Below are positions 9,454 to 20,816 of a DNA stretch of 64,000 bases, piece by piece. The stretch comes from Neostapfia colusana (taxonomy: Eukaryota; Streptophyta; Magnoliopsida; Poales; Poaceae): contig JASWHV010000012.1 in the NCBI GenBank assembly GCA_030760725.1, positions 49,569,652 through 49,633,651 of the forward strand, written 5' to 3'. Under the pieces are notes generated by a model. It saw nothing but the letters and a program-made list of their open reading frames with translations, was not told the DNA's origin and ran no database searches. The stretch's first letter is position 1. Each line of letters begins with the position of its first letter. The position numbers and the translations under genes were made by a program.

Positions 9454-12431
9454 TGTCACACCCGGTTTCTCCGAAGAACAACCGAGTGAATATCACATGT
9501 ATGCAGGATCATTTTCTCATACATGTGATGACAAATAGTGAAGCATTATTTATTACAAGCCAGGTGTCGAATATAAATAAGTCTTACATAGTATACGTAT
9601 CGATGGACGATAAATAGTTCATGACATGTAAATAAAGCAGCAGCGGAATATAAATCTTGTGGGCTCCGTCACAGGCGTTGCCCGGGGGACTCCGTGAACC
9701 TAGAATCCTTCCTCGGGTCCGAAGTCTTGGTCATTGAACACCACGTCATCCCCTTGACCTGAGCAGCAATTTAAACCAACAAATATGCAAGTTTGAGTAC
9801 CGTTGGTACTCAACAAGTGTGGGAAAGTTATGTCATGCATGGCTAGAGCAAGGAGAGGTTGAACTCATGGTTAAAGCACTACGCAATTATTACCTATCAC
9901 CTTAGCTTAATAAGCACCTACATTACTACACAGGTGAAATGGATCCCAATCTCCCAACCCATCATCAATATCAAGTAACCATAACATCATTTCCAATGTT
10001 AAGCTCCCCGCTTAACATCCACAACTTCCAAAATCATCATCCTCTAATCAGGAATAAGTCCAAGCCGCTCTTGACCGTGAGCACGGCTGTCATGACAGTT
10101 TTGACTCTGCAGAGTTTGCACCACTGTACCCACATGTAGTGATTTCATCCCCTGTTGCCGGGTGGACTAAAAGAACCTCCATTATGCCAGTGGCCGCGAA
10201 CCACATTCACACTTCCCAGGTGTGTAGCCAGGAGATCACTACGAAGCCTTTACAAAGGGATTCCCGACGAGCGTGGGCCCACTGAGGTTTCACCCCTAAC
10301 AGCATCCAAGAGGCTCCAACCCCACTGCAGTGGCCCCCTCTTGAGCCTTGCGGTTCATACGGTAGTCCAGCTGACACCTATTCCCTGCACCATCCAACAC
10401 ATCCATACTGCGCCAGGGATACACCTAATTAATTGGCCAAGCTGTCCTGTCTCAGCATGTGGTTGGCACGGTAAAGCCAGGTTACATGCTCCAAGAACCG
10501 GTCCTTAGGATCCAGGCAAGTACTAAACACAAACCCGAGTCTCGTGCACCCAGCACCAACCAAATCATTCAACTTGCCTCGATCCCTACCTCTACATAAC
10601 TCATAATATCTCATTCAAGAGTAAGGTAAATAAATTGATGATCTCATATCCCAATTATCCCATTCTAAGCATGGCTAAGCATAAGCATATAAATAAATGA
10701 CATGATAAAATAGAATCCCAACCCAAGCTACAAGGAAACAAGGTAATGCAATTCTAGGGAAACTTCCTAGCATGGGTTTCATATTTCAATTGACAATGCA
10801 AATAATTCTATCTACCCATCCTGAAGTTTTTGGATTTGGAGACCCCATTTATCATTTTCTAATTATGCATACCTATTTTCCTATATTTTCGATTTATTTT
10901 CTATGCCTAAAAGTGAGTTTTAATATTAACTAGTAGGGCATATCATCTAAACAGAATCGGTTCTGATCTAAAATATTAAATAATATATTTTTAAACTTCT
11001 CCTCTGATGTGAACTAATTTAAATTTATTTTACCAATTTTCAGAATTATTTCCTAACCCAAAAATGTGTCCCTATAACTAATAAATGTGAACAATCAATT
11101 AGACAGATGCATTTCAGCCTAAAAATCTATTTTTAACTCATTCTAAAGTCTTCCAAGTGCTAGGAGAGTTTAAGTTTGAATTTACAATGTGTTTGCCTCA
11201 CCTTTTAAATTTAAATTCTAATCACATATTCAAATTTCTGAATTTAATAGGGTCAAAAAATAAATCCACCCTACTACAGGGTCTAATTTATTATTTCATA
11301 AACTTCCAGGGGTCTAACTACACATAACAGAGGGGTTTTCCTAATTTTTATTAAGTCCACGGGCTAAAACTGATTTTTAAATGAATTTACACGAATTTCT
11401 GAAGTTCCAGGGGCTAGATCAGAAGTTTCCAGGGCTAGCTCGTGTTTTCCGAGATCCCCAGGGGGTAGCGTGTAAGAATCCCAGCCTTTATAACGTAGGG
11501 CTGATGTGGACCGTCCGATTTAAAATAGACGGCTGAGATTATAACGCGAAGCGGTACGGGTTAGATCTAATAGGAACTGCACGATTTAAAATGGACGGGC
11601 CTCAGGGGGCCACGTCGCCCTGGCCGTGCGCGGGCGGCGCTGCCCGGCGGCGCGCGGTGGCGGGAGGCGGCGATCTCGCCGGAGATCTTCGGATTTTCGT
11701 CTATACCTCCTAAAACTTGGATTTCATGGCATCAAACGGTAGAGGGGAGGTCGGGGATCTCACCTCGGGGTTTTTCTTGAGCTCGGAGGTCCTGGAAGGC
11801 GGTCGGCGGCGAGGTCCGAGATGAAATAGCGGCGGTGCTCGCCGGAGCTGCGTCTAGGGTGCAAAACACCGAGTTTTCTTCACCTGCGTGACTCCCCGGA
11901 GGCGGTGGAACATGATCGGCGCGTTAGATCAGAAAACCCGAGCAAGGATCGAGAGAAAACGGTGATCGAAGCTTCGGTTCTCACCGGAGAGAAAAGTGGA
12001 GTGCGCTGCGGAATTCGGCGAGTTTCTGTGCGGGAATTTCACGAGGGGAGGCGGCGGAGGATCGACTTTGTTAAATAGCAGCATCCGGGGCCGAAGATCG
12101 GGCTGTTGGCGCGGTTTTTCGGAGGTTGTTTGGATTCGTGTGAGAGAAGAGTCCCGGGGTCGGCCGAGCGCGCGGGAGGTGAGGGATGACACGCGGGCCC
12201 CGCGTGTCAGTGAGAGGAGGAGAGGGGTGCGGGTTCGGGGCTGGCGCGGGGATATTGGGCCGGCTGGTGGGTTTTGGCCCACTGGCCGGTGGGGTTTTTC
12301 TTTTTCTTTTTCCATTTCTTTTCTGTTTTGATTTGAATTTAAATTCCAATTTGAATTTGAATTTCTGCACCACATGCAATACATCCAAAAATTTTTAAAT
12401 TCCCCTCTTAACAGATTTTTGGGGTGTTAAA
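9454..12431 (-). repeat. 5' LTR of Tekay-1, with a 430-bp internal deletion
   Basis: Collinear with 262-3675 except that about 430 bp present there (about 1631-2064) are missing at about 10822. The junction is compatible with a CT microhomology. The outer terminus reads TGTTAAA where the partner has TGTTACA, a point change in the terminal dinucleotide. Directly after it comes the TSD AATTA. No protein gene is supported inside. Confidence 0.92.
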
Positions 12432-12436
12432 AATTA
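12432..12436. repeat. Target-site duplication (right) of Tekay-1
   Basis: AATTA, identical to 257-261. Dropping one copy together with the element rejoins the copia gag motif SNNYLL. Confidence 0.9.
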
Positions 12437-12476
12437 CCTCTTACGGAAGACACAAGTTCTGTCGGCCATCCGCGCG
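12437..12476 (+). pseudogene. gag: Gag fragment of outer copia element, part 2
   Basis: Forty bases continue the gag frame left at 261. Read with the TSD they encode YLLRKTQVLSAIRAH, matching the copia Gag N-terminal motif. The frame is cut at 12477 by a CACTA terminus. The three bases before that terminus (GCG) are the presumed CACTA target-site duplication, but the partner lies outside the window or was lost. Confidence 0.55.
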
Positions 12477-13184
12477 CACTACTACAACAAGCTTCATCTC
12501 AGGCGGCTCTAAACGTATTATCACACGCGGTTTTCAAAACCGCCTGAAACGAAGAGATTGTGATAATCAACAATTTTCATAGGCGGAAACTTAAACCATT
12601 TGTGAAAAAAATTATCACAGGCAGTCTTAACCTTTCGTGAAACCGCATGTGAAGAGGCTTTATCACAGTCGGTTTGTAATGTAAGAGTATCCGCCTGTGA
12701 TAACTCCATTATCGCAGGCGGTACATTACCTACGACTATCCACCTTTAAAGAATTTTTATCACAAGTGGTTTATAACGTAAGAGTATCCACCTCTCATAA
12801 CACTATTATCGCAGGCGTTTCTCTACCTACGACTGTCCGCCTGTGAAGAATGTTTATCACAGGCGGTTTGTAACATAAGATTATCCATCTGTGTAACTCC
12901 ATTATCGCAGGCGGTTCTTTACCTACCACTAGTCGCCTGAGAAGAATGTTTATCACAGGTAGTTTGTAACGTAAGATTATCCACCTGTGTAACTCCGTTA
13001 GGCGGTTCTTTACCTACAACTAGCCGCCTATGAAACTACATTATGACAAACGGTTTGTTACCTACGATAAGCTGTCTGTGAAGTTCCATTATCACAGGCG
13101 GTTTGTTAGGTACTACATGTTGTTATTTCTAATTTTCAGGTCAATTCATATGCACATTCACACACCGCCTGAGAAGAGTCTCAT
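12477..13184. repeat. Left terminus and subterminal repeats of CACTA element A
   Basis: CACTACTACAACAAGC has the CACTA signature of En/Spm transposon ends. It is followed by about 700 bp of repeats of the type TATCACAGGCGGTTTGTAAC in both orientations, with a local period near 96 bp (for example the units starting near 12752, 12848 and 12944). Dense, short subterminal repeats are the transposase-binding regions of CACTA elements. The same motif recurs at 18570-18700, 19190-19290, 20770-20820 and 21540-21570, up to the TNPD gene, tying these blocks to one family. Confidence 0.75.
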
Positions 13185-13640
13185 CACTACAGGAATCGTG
13201 AAAATAGATGACGGCCAAAAACTGTCGTCTATAAGGTTACTACCGTTGTCAATAACTTATTGATGACGGTAAATGGTTATAGACGACGGTTCTTGGCCGT
13301 CATCAATAATTAGTCGTCAATAAGTTTATTGACGATGGTAATCGTCGTCAATAAACTTATTGACGACGGCTAAAACCAGCTATCGTCTATAAGTTTGTCG
13401 AGTCACGTGGCTGTTCAAGAAGCTTATAGACGACGACCAACTGCTGGCGGTCGTAAATAAGGTCTATTATAGACGACGGTACAGCTGACCGTCATCTATA
13501 TTTGTGGCTTATAGACGATGGTACAGCTGGCCGTCCTCAATTATTGTGGCTTATTGATGATGGCTGGTCTAGCCATCGTCAATTATTATGGCTTATTGAC
13601 GACGGCTGAGTACCAGAAACCGTCGTCAATAAGGATTGTA
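13185..13640. mobile_element. Terminus and subterminal repeats of a second CACTA family (B)
   Basis: CACTACAGGAATCG starts a block with a different subterminal motif, GACGACGG / CCGTCGTC with TTATTGACGACGG, repeated in both orientations about every 30-60 bp. The motif change and fresh CACTA terminus mark an element inserted within the element-A subterminal repeats. The bases before it (CAT) may be its 3-bp TSD. I could not find the matching right terminus, so it may be either a small non-autonomous element or the 3' end of the gene-bearing block to 17699. Confidence 0.6.
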
Positions 13641-13983
13641 GTTTTTTTTAAATAAATAGAAAAGGCTGCCCTGGCTTCAAGGCCAGCCCTGGCTCGATGG
13701 CCATATCACACAGGCATCAAAACAAAAATATCACAGTTATTAAAACACTATACGCACGCCACTACCCAACGCTACCGCGACCGCTGCCACCGGAGTCCAG
13801 GAAGTCGTCCTCGTGCTATCCTCCAAACGCCAGATGCTGGGGGGATGGAGTTTGTTGAGCCTGCGTTACCGATCCCTATGATGTGCATGTATAGTTAGAC
13901 AAATTAGAAGTTTAAAAATGTGTATTTGACTAAATAAAGTCATTACAAGTTAGAATTGAGCAAGTTAACAAATTAGAATTTAG
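13641..13983. other. Intervening sequence, probable 3' region of a CACTA gene
   Basis: An AT-rich start, then a GC-rich stretch and AT-rich sequence with no ORF. It lies directly downstream of the decayed minus-strand CACTA gene, so it is probably its 3' end. I see nothing else in it. Confidence 0.35.
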
Positions 13984-16900
13984 CTAGAATTGAGAAAGTT
14001 CAACTATTGAGCAATTTTGTACCTGTGCTCCTGTCATCGGCCCCTGTGGCACCTGTGGCAGTTGTATCGGTGGCGGCGCCCCACTGGGGAAAGACAGTCT
14101 GCTGTCCTGCGGCCATGGCCTGCAAATATGAAGCAAAATATTGTACATGTCATTCATTATTAGAAATGTTGAGTACAACGGTCCAAACTTATCTGCATAA
14201 CAGCTTGTAATTGTAGCATATACGAGTGTTGATACTCGTCGCTAGCCCTGAGCTCCGATGCCTGCCTCTCGTTCGTCAGTCATAGCGCTTCCTGCGTCCT
14301 CTGGAGCTCCTCCTAGACACTCTGGAGCTCCTCCTAGACACTCTGGAGCTCCAGATCTCGGCTCATACGCCTGCTGGACCCACCCTGGGATGAAGAGGCC
14401 CTCGAGGAAGACCGCGCCTCCCTCGAGTCAACTACTCCAACGAAGATGGCCACCTACACAACGAAGTAAGAGTATTAAAGTTTCATGTCTCGAAGTCCAT
14501 GACATTAAATAAAAAATAACAGAACTCACCGGCCGTGAGGTTTCCCACCACCGCTTGCATACGTGACTTCAGGTACGATCGACGCGTTCTTCCAATCGTA
14601 ATCTTAGCCTCGAAGCCTCCGCACCTCCTCCCCATACTTTTCCTAGAAATATAAGAAAAATAAAGTTATCAGAAGTATTAAAGAGAATCCAATTAAGTCA
14701 ACAAAAGAACTCACCAACGTCTCCGTCGCCGTCTAAGAAGACAGTTGATCAGGCTGCGACGGGTCACTTCCCATGTGACCCCTCCTCCACACCTGGATAG
14801 CGGTCGGCTCCTGACCGATCTCGCGCTCCTATCGATATGTGATAGCACAATGATAGCGCCAGAAATTAACTAAAATAAGATTCGAGTACCACTTACCATC
14901 CGTTTAGCGAGACGTATTTAGCCATCCCCGCCAAGATGGTGTTTCCCGTCCGTCCCTCTACTCTGTCGCTGGATCATAGACATGCCTTGGAAGCCCTGGC
15001 TCGCCCAACGAGCACACAGGGAACTGTACGGGTCCAGACAGGATTCAAGCCACGGTACGCTGACCTGCAGACATTTGTTATTAGATGAAAACATTGATCA
15101 AAATCGGACAATGAAGCAAAGTAAAATAAATATTTTACCTCTGCATACCGCGCATCCGTCAAATATTTGTCGGCCACATACCTGAACTGCCCCGGCTCAC
15201 CCTCGTCCGGATGCAACTTAAAGTACTCCTTCGTAGCCTGAATGCGAGCCGTCGATATTGACTGCGTCGGGAGCTTCCTGGCGTTGTTGTTGAAGACCAG
15301 ACGGGCGTGATCCAGCTGGGCCTCGTCCTCTAAACGGTAATATTTCTAGAAGAAGAAATATACAAGTAAATGTATTTAACATATAATAGGTTCGCATTTA
15401 ACAAATATTCTTCATACTTACCATGAATTCGTGCCACACATGCTCCTGGTGCTTACCGTAGGTAATGTCCTGGGCCGTAGCGTAATCGTCCCAAGACGTA
15501 GCAGCCCGTCCGTTCACTAGACCGGGGTAGTGACAACAAATAGCTGGCCCAGGACATCGTTGATCTGGCGGTGGCGTCCCTGACCCGTGAACGAGTCATC
15601 GGCCCAAGACCTGATACATGATTCTTAATTAGTACATATATAAGTGTAAAAATATCTAAATTGAATTGTTATAGATTTACTTATCTATCGCCAACCTGAC
15701 GAATAACGACCCGATCTTCTAGCGGTGCAGGAACCGGAGGAGGAGCCACATAGTGGCTCTTCCTATAACGCCATTGTGAAGCTGGATCCACATCAGGCTC
15801 TATAGAAGGCTCTGAAGCAGGCTCCGAAACCTGCGGTGCCTGAAGAGGACCACTAACCTCTGTGTCCTCATACGTAGAGTCGTCCTAAAAATTTTGAAGA
15901 TTCGTAATATAGATTTAAGAAGTACTTATATAATTTATGTAATTAAATGTTCTTTACTTGTCGTGACCACTGTCGTGACCCCTGGCCTCTATCGAGGCCC
16001 AACAACTGTGACAGTATACCCTCGCTAGTGTGACAGCCCTGTAAGACGGAGTCTGCTCTGGGGGCAGAAAGCCCCGCATCCCCCGTCGCGTACTGCTCGA
16101 TGACATCCTGATGAAAGGAAAATTTGGTAATGAATTTAAAGGAAAATATAGAAGACGAAAGAAGAGATGAAGGAAAAGTTACTTGTACTCAATTTCAAAA
16201 TTCATCAGTATCACGAACATGTACTCTACTCCTTAAACCGGACCATCGATCCTTTGTCGTGGTTGTTCACCGTTTTCGTTTTTGCACCTTATGAGTCTGT
16301 ACATCTTCTGCATATCCAACTAAGTCATCAAGTCATAGACCAGGATCAACGACAAAAGAGTTCGGCAACTCTTCTTCTTGATAAACAACATCAGCCTCAT
16401 CAAGGTACCCAACATTATCTGGTGTATATAACTGCTCACGAGGATTCACCTTGTGTACAACCCACCAAGCACTAAGCTTTTCGCATGGATATTGTAGATA
16501 ATACACTTGCTCGACTTGGTGTGCAAGGACGAAGGTGTCGTAACCTCGTAGCGGTACTTGTGTTTGACTTCTACCATGCCAAATTGGTTTTGTCGAGTTC
16601 CATTGTTATGATCAAACAAATCGCAGTCAAAGATGATGAAGATCATTATGTAGTGTTTACTGCACACGTAAAAACACACTTGTTAAGTTAAAAATTAGCA
16701 ATAATTGCTATTTCCATGCCATGTGTCGAACTTACTCGAAGTGGTACGGAGCCTTTACGAGGTCCTTGCCATCTCTGATAAGGTTAAACATGGCATTTCC
16801 TATGTAGGCTGCAACCTTACTGACAATTTTCTCTAATATTTTATTCTATATCTAAACCTTGGGGGCATATTCGGCAGCCCCTAAGCGATGATGGTATTTG

Positions 16901-17699
16901 TTCTTTTTGACAAATTCTGACCTAGATTCACTTAGGGCTTTATCCTTAGGTGTGGTCTTTTGATGAACAAATTCTTGCCACTGAGCTTGTGTGAATTTTT
17001 CCATCTTCTTCGTGCTAGTGACCTTATTATCCTTAACATAAGGTCATTTCACTCTTCCAGCCACGAAACTTCTTGCCGCAAGAGCCCAATATTGCTTTCT
17101 TTACAGCTTCTTCCGTGCCTTTTAGGAACTTGAATTGTTTCTTTAACTTCTCCTACAACTCATTCTTGTCCGCCTTAGAGAATTTTCTCCAATTCTCGGT
17201 TGCGATCGGCACGAGCTCTCTAACAAGACAACCACATGCATTTCGGTACTTTATAACTGAATCCAGTGGTTCTTTGGGAAACCCACCTGGACCGACACTT
17301 GTTATGTATATGATGCGGTTCAATGGACCCTTATTGGGACCTTGTTGCCCTCGTTTTTGCTTGACTGAATTTGAGAATTCAACCATTGTAGAACCATCTG
17401 CAATTTTAGGAGCCGAAGTCATCTTGTTGTCTTGGCAATTAAGCTAAGTAGAAAAGAATTATTAGGCTTCATATACTTGGCAATTATAAGGCAATTAAAC
17501 TGCTGGAGTTCAGATTCGTGATCCATATCTCGCCTGCAGGATCATATTCTGGGTCGAGATCCTCTGAAGTCTTTTTAATTTTTATATTTAGAAAAGGATC
17601 CGATGGACTGTGATACGAGCCTGAACTGTTGGAGTCACTAAACTCAACATCATCGGCTTCATTGTTACTACCAACACCAGTCTTCTTAGGGCTTTCCAT
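13984..17699 (-). pseudogene. Decayed CACTA transposon gene with TNP2 C-terminus and Transposase_24-like segments
   Basis: Minus-strand exon-like pieces are separated by AT-rich, intron-like gaps. In order: an acidic N-terminus (17699-17484, MESPKKTGVGSNNEADDVEF), a segment with GFPKEPLDSVIKYRNACGCL (17422-17153), a Transposase_24-like stretch (17040-16866, with KTTPKDKALSESRSEFVKKN), and a TNP2 C-terminal part (about 16680-16230: CDLFDHNNGTRQNQFGMVEV, then after a frameshift YDTFVLAHQVEQVYYL and KLSAWWVVHKVNPRE). Pro-rich and FKLHPDEGEPGQFRYVADKY segments follow (15890-14974). The DDE core of the transposase is not seen, so the element is internally deleted. The TNP2 subtype differs from that of the TNPD gene at 21922, so this belongs to a different CACTA element, perhaps family B. 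Confidence 0.65.
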
Positions 17700-18710
17700 G
17701 TTAGAACTTAAAAAGCAACAGAAGGGGTTTCTTATTATAGTACTCAGTGATTACAAAGACATCCTAATATGTAAAATCACATTCTAATATATAAAATAGA
17801 GTTAGCATGGTAGATTTACAAAGATAACATGTATCTCTGTTATAGTACTCAGTAATTACAAAGACAACATGGACTACCTGTTAGCACAACAAGACTATAT
17901 CCTTTAACACAACTATTCTAAATAACTAGTTGGTGCCGGTATGAACGCACACAGAAAATGTAGAAGAAACAATTGAGCTAAATTTGTTTTTCTTTCTGAT
18001 GTAAACAATTAATTTGCTCTCTAAACAATTTGCTCCGTGGTCCACCTTCAAACAAAATCTAAACAAAAACAATTTAAACAATCTAAAAGGGGGGGCTCGA
18101 CGCAGTGGGAGAGTGCTGGCAGTGGGGGACGGTGCGGAGGGGGCAGCACACGGTGGGGGTAGATGCCGGGAAGGAGGAGGATGCGCGGGGAGGATTAAGA
18201 TGCGGGGGTGTGGCGGCGATGGTGCTGGAGGGGGACACAAAAAGGAGGAGGGAGCCGGCGGCGAGGGTGAGGACGACACTCGGCTGGCGGCGAGGGCGAG
18301 GAGGGAGGTGGCACGGGTAGGGGGGAGGGAAGGAGGCGGCGCGTGGGACAGAGAAGGGAGGAGGGAGAGAAGGGAGGAAAGAGGCGGGCGTACATAGATG
18401 GCAACGGCAACGACGGCGACGACGAAGCTCGGTGGCTAGGATGGCGAGGACGAAGATCGGCGGCGAGGATGGCGAGAACGAAGCTCGGCGGCGAGGACGG
18501 AGAGGACGAAGCTCGTCGATGAAGGAATATTTTTGCAGCCTGACGGCGTCTAAGTGAAAGTCCAGTGTTGGGTTTTTTCGAGGAGATCGAGCAGCCTTAC
18601 ATAGGCGCAGATTTTCACAGAAGGCTCTTCGTTAAATACCGTCTGTGAAGATGTATTAGTGCATGCGGTTTGTAAATTGTAATTTAGAACCGCCCTCTGT
18701 TTAAAAATGT
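17700..18710 (-). promoter_or_regulatory. GC-rich CACTA-type 5' region, inverted copy of the TNPD leader
   Basis: Read on the minus strand, 18640-18540 aligns by eye with 21600-21680 on the plus strand: a TATA-like TATGTAAGG against TATATAAAG, then a shared GCCGTCAGGCTGC-type leader block and a CGCC-rich leader. Element-A subterminal motifs lie upstream of it (18570-18700). The segment thus looks like a promoter and leader of an element-A type gene facing left, head-to-head with TNPD. The part nearer 17700 is AT-rich, intron-like sequence. GC-rich ORFs here on both strands are not supported as genes. Confidence 0.45.
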
Positions 18711-19185
18711 GGTCGCCTAGGACACTTAAGCGCCGCCTAGGCATTGAGCGGCACCAGACCACTTTGCTTTTCCCTAGGCGGCGGCATTAAGCGGTCGGAC
18801 CGCTTTTTTCCGCTTCGGTCCGCTTTTTTCTGCTTTCTTCCGCTTAATTCCGCTTTCCACCGCTTTATGTGTCCATATAAAAAGAACAACTAACTCTAAT
18901 TCTTTTTTCATCCCTATCGGTGGCGGTTGCTGTTAGCAAGGTGGTAGTCCCTGTCTTAGTGTCTGACCGCCTACACAAGATAGTGTCACACTCTATCTCA
19001 TCTCATTTTATTGATTGAATATTTTTAAATTTAAAAATATACATATATATATAATATAATATATGGATTTAACTATGCTTTTTGCGAAACACCTAGGCGC
19101 CGCCTAGGCAGCCTAGGCGCTAGGCGGAGCTCCTCCGCTCGCTTTTTTCTACCACTTTTTTAAGTACTGGAACCGCTTGAGCGGC
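18711..19185. mobile_element. MITE-like insertion rich in CCTAGGCG motifs
   Basis: The block starts with GGTCGCCTAGG and GCGCCGCCTAGGC and ends near 19100-19185 with CCTAGGCGCCGCCTAGGC, CTAGGCGG and GCTTGAGCGGCC. The two ends are related in inverted orientation, and the middle is AT-rich with several CCGCTTTTTT repeats. It separates two blocks of element-A subterminal sequence. The end style resembles short hAT-like non-autonomous elements in grasses, but I cannot fix exact termini or a TSD. Confidence 0.4.
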
Positions 19186-19287
19186 CTAATATAGGTGTAG
19201 ATTTCACAAGCGACTCTTAGTTAAACACCGCCTGTGAAAAATGTTTGAATTATGTTATTTCTAGGCGGCCTTATATAGGCTCAGATT
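19186..19287. repeat. Element-A subterminal repeats
   Basis: Two units of GGCCTAATATAGG / AGATTTCACAAGCG followed by ACCGCCTGTGAAAAATG, related to 18570-18660. They directly border the captured exonuclease fragment. Confidence 0.55.
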
Positions 19288-20251
19288 TCATAGGCTGGGG
19301 TGCTCTATGACATGCAGATCGTCGCCGCGTAGGACTGGCAATTTGTAGACATGTTGCCTGTCATCATCGAAGTCCGTGGTGATGTACCCTGGCGAGGGGC
19401 ACTGCTCCCGGACCGGAGATGGCGAGGAAGCCTGACGGGAGAGCAGCAGCACGCAAATCTGGTAAGAGGTAAATGCATCGATGCAGGCATACTCCACCTG
19501 CTGTGGCGACAAGATTACCTTATCCGACTTATCCCACTTGACGTCCTTCGCCTTGTCGATGTGCACATTCATCACCTCGAGCGTCAGGGTCTTGAGCGAC
19601 CCCGACATGAGTTCCGACCGGTGCAGCACCTTCATGGCGAGGTCTCGGAACTCAACAACATTTGCTACCTCGAAGCCGTAGTCCTCGCAACCGCTTTAAG
19701 TCGCTACTGATACTGACACTGGAAAAATTTGTTGTGCGGACAAGTGAAGAAGTTTTTCAGGGCACTCTCCGGGACATAGTCCGCGAGAATGATCAGGAAC
19801 ATGAGGCAGTGGCGGCCCACGCAGAGCTGCAGGATGGCCGTCTTGTACAACTTGCGCTCGCCCGGGTTCTTGACGTCGTACCACTCTGTGTCCAGGCCGA
19901 TGATGAGGGGCCCCAGGTTGCAAAAGAAACAGCTCGACATCTACGCCGGAGGACGTGACGGTGGTCTTGATCATGGTGCCATTCAACATGACCTCGGCGC
20001 TATCGGTTGCATCACTTTGGGTCGCCAACTGTGTTGGCAGAGCCGCCGGAACCAGACAACCATCGGGAGCGGTTCACCAGTGGGCCACCAAAATGTTGCA
20101 GCTTGGCTTCCTGGTTGTTCGCCGACGGGCCACCAGAAGGTTGCCGCTTGGTTCCAGCGCTTGACTCCGGGAGCGCCAACGACGGATGCTTGCATTTTCC
20201 GCCTTGATGATTACCAGTGGGGAGGCGGGACGAGGATCCTCTAGACGCCAT
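19288..20251 (-). pseudogene. Captured WRN-type 3'-5' exonuclease gene fragment
   Basis: The minus-strand ATG at 20251 opens a Ser/Pro/Gly-rich N-terminus (MASRGSSSRLPTGNHQGGKC). After frameshifts the exonuclease domain reads IIGLDTEWYDV, KTAILQLCVGRHCLMFLIIL and ADYVPESALKNFFTC, then past another break DYGFEVANVVEFRDLAMKVL, LKTLTLEVMNVHIDKAK and EYACIDAFTSYQI. LDTEW carries the DxE metal-binding residues and YACIDAF the late Asp of the DEDD nuclease fold, as in plant Werner-exonuclease-like proteins, which are 3'-5' nucleases for nucleic acid. At least two frameshifts prevent one continuous product. A TATA-like element is at 20341-20350. The fragment lies between CACTA subterminal repeats, and CACTA elements are known to carry host gene pieces. 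Confidence 0.75.
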
Positions 20252-20340
20252 GGTTGTGAAGAGCGAGGAAGATGGAAGGGCGTTGCGAAGAAGATGAGGA
20301 AGGGCGCTGCGAGGAAGATGAGGAAGGGCGCGGCAACTGC

Positions 20341-20350
20341 TTATTATAAA
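20341..20350 (-). promoter_or_regulatory. TATA-like element upstream of the exonuclease fragment
   Basis: On the minus strand TTTATAATAA lies about 90 bases before the ATG at 20251, a plausible TATA position for a captured host promoter. No further promoter evidence. Confidence 0.35.
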
Positions 20351-20398
20351 GTCGTTTCAGATTCTAGCGGTTGCAGCACCGTCGACGAGGCGCCATAA

Positions 20399-20816
20399 CT
20401 GAATGATGGATAATTTGAATTTTGACATGTTGGATTGCTTTAAAAAAATTAAAAAATTTATACATGTATAAGTAAGACAATATGTTCATACAAACCAACT
20501 TTCATTGAAGATCCATTTTTTTAGGAGATATGAAAATCTGAATAATATGTGCATAAAAATTAATGTTATATTTACCAAAACATAACAATGTTAACTATAT
20601 AAGTTTTAAAAATTTTATTCTATCTGGTATATATTAATTTTTGAAGAATATAGAAAAAAGAATCATCGAGTTTGAACTTAATTTGCAGAATCTATACATG
20701 TTTGAGTATTTACAATGGAATCTAAATAAAAAATGAACTAAAGGAAGAAGAAACTGAAGAGCACACCTATGAAGAGGCAATTATCGCAGACGATTTTTAA
20801 TATAGAACCGCGTGTG
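20399..20816. repeat. Direct repeat copy 1 (about 410 bp) in CACTA element A
   Basis: Starts GAATGATGGATAATTTGAAT and ends in ATAGAACCGC. It aligns nearly end to end with 21163-21570 in the same orientation, with scattered substitutions and small indels. It contains an AT-rich body and, at its end, the family motif ATCGCAGACGATTTTTAATA. A 43-bp piece of the same sequence occurs at 36503-36545, downstream of TNPD. Confidence 0.85.

Larger units (their letters stand above)
262..12431 (-). mobile_element. Tekay-1: Tekay-type Ty3/gypsy LTR retrotransposon, structurally complete
   Basis: The 12.2 kb element reads on the minus strand and has, in order, 5' LTR (9454-12431), primer-binding site, an extra sense ORF, gag-protease-RT-RNase H-integrase-chromodomain, polypurine tract and 3' LTR (262-3675), with a 5-bp TSD. 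Integrase after RT/RNase H makes it Ty3/gypsy. A C-terminal chromodomain-like motif and the iMet primer site suggest the Tekay/Del lineage. In a stretch of about 300 bp (3240-3540 versus 11996-12296) I count roughly 15 differences between the LTRs, so the insertion is not recent. The coding region has three nonsense codons and one frameshift, so the copy is not autonomous. It interrupts the gag of the outer copia element. Confidence 0.93.

Noticed and set aside
12477..13184. Regularly spaced repeats that could suggest a CRISPR array
   Set aside because: Spacers are themselves repeated, units occur in both orientations and vary, and the CACTA terminus explains them. The genome is a plant.
14258..14512. 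ORF with a short tandem repeat (PPRHSGA)
   Set aside because: Plus-strand shadow of a decayed minus-strand CACTA exon. The repeat is only about 20 bp times three.
18014..18397. 127-codon Gly/Arg-rich ORF and its antisense Pro/Ser-rich counterpart at 17926-18279
   Set aside because: Biased GC-rich leader sequence of a CACTA gene with open frames on both strands. No domain.
19789..20244. 151-codon plus-strand ORF over the exonuclease fragment
   Set aside because: Antisense shadow. The minus strand carries the exonuclease motifs.
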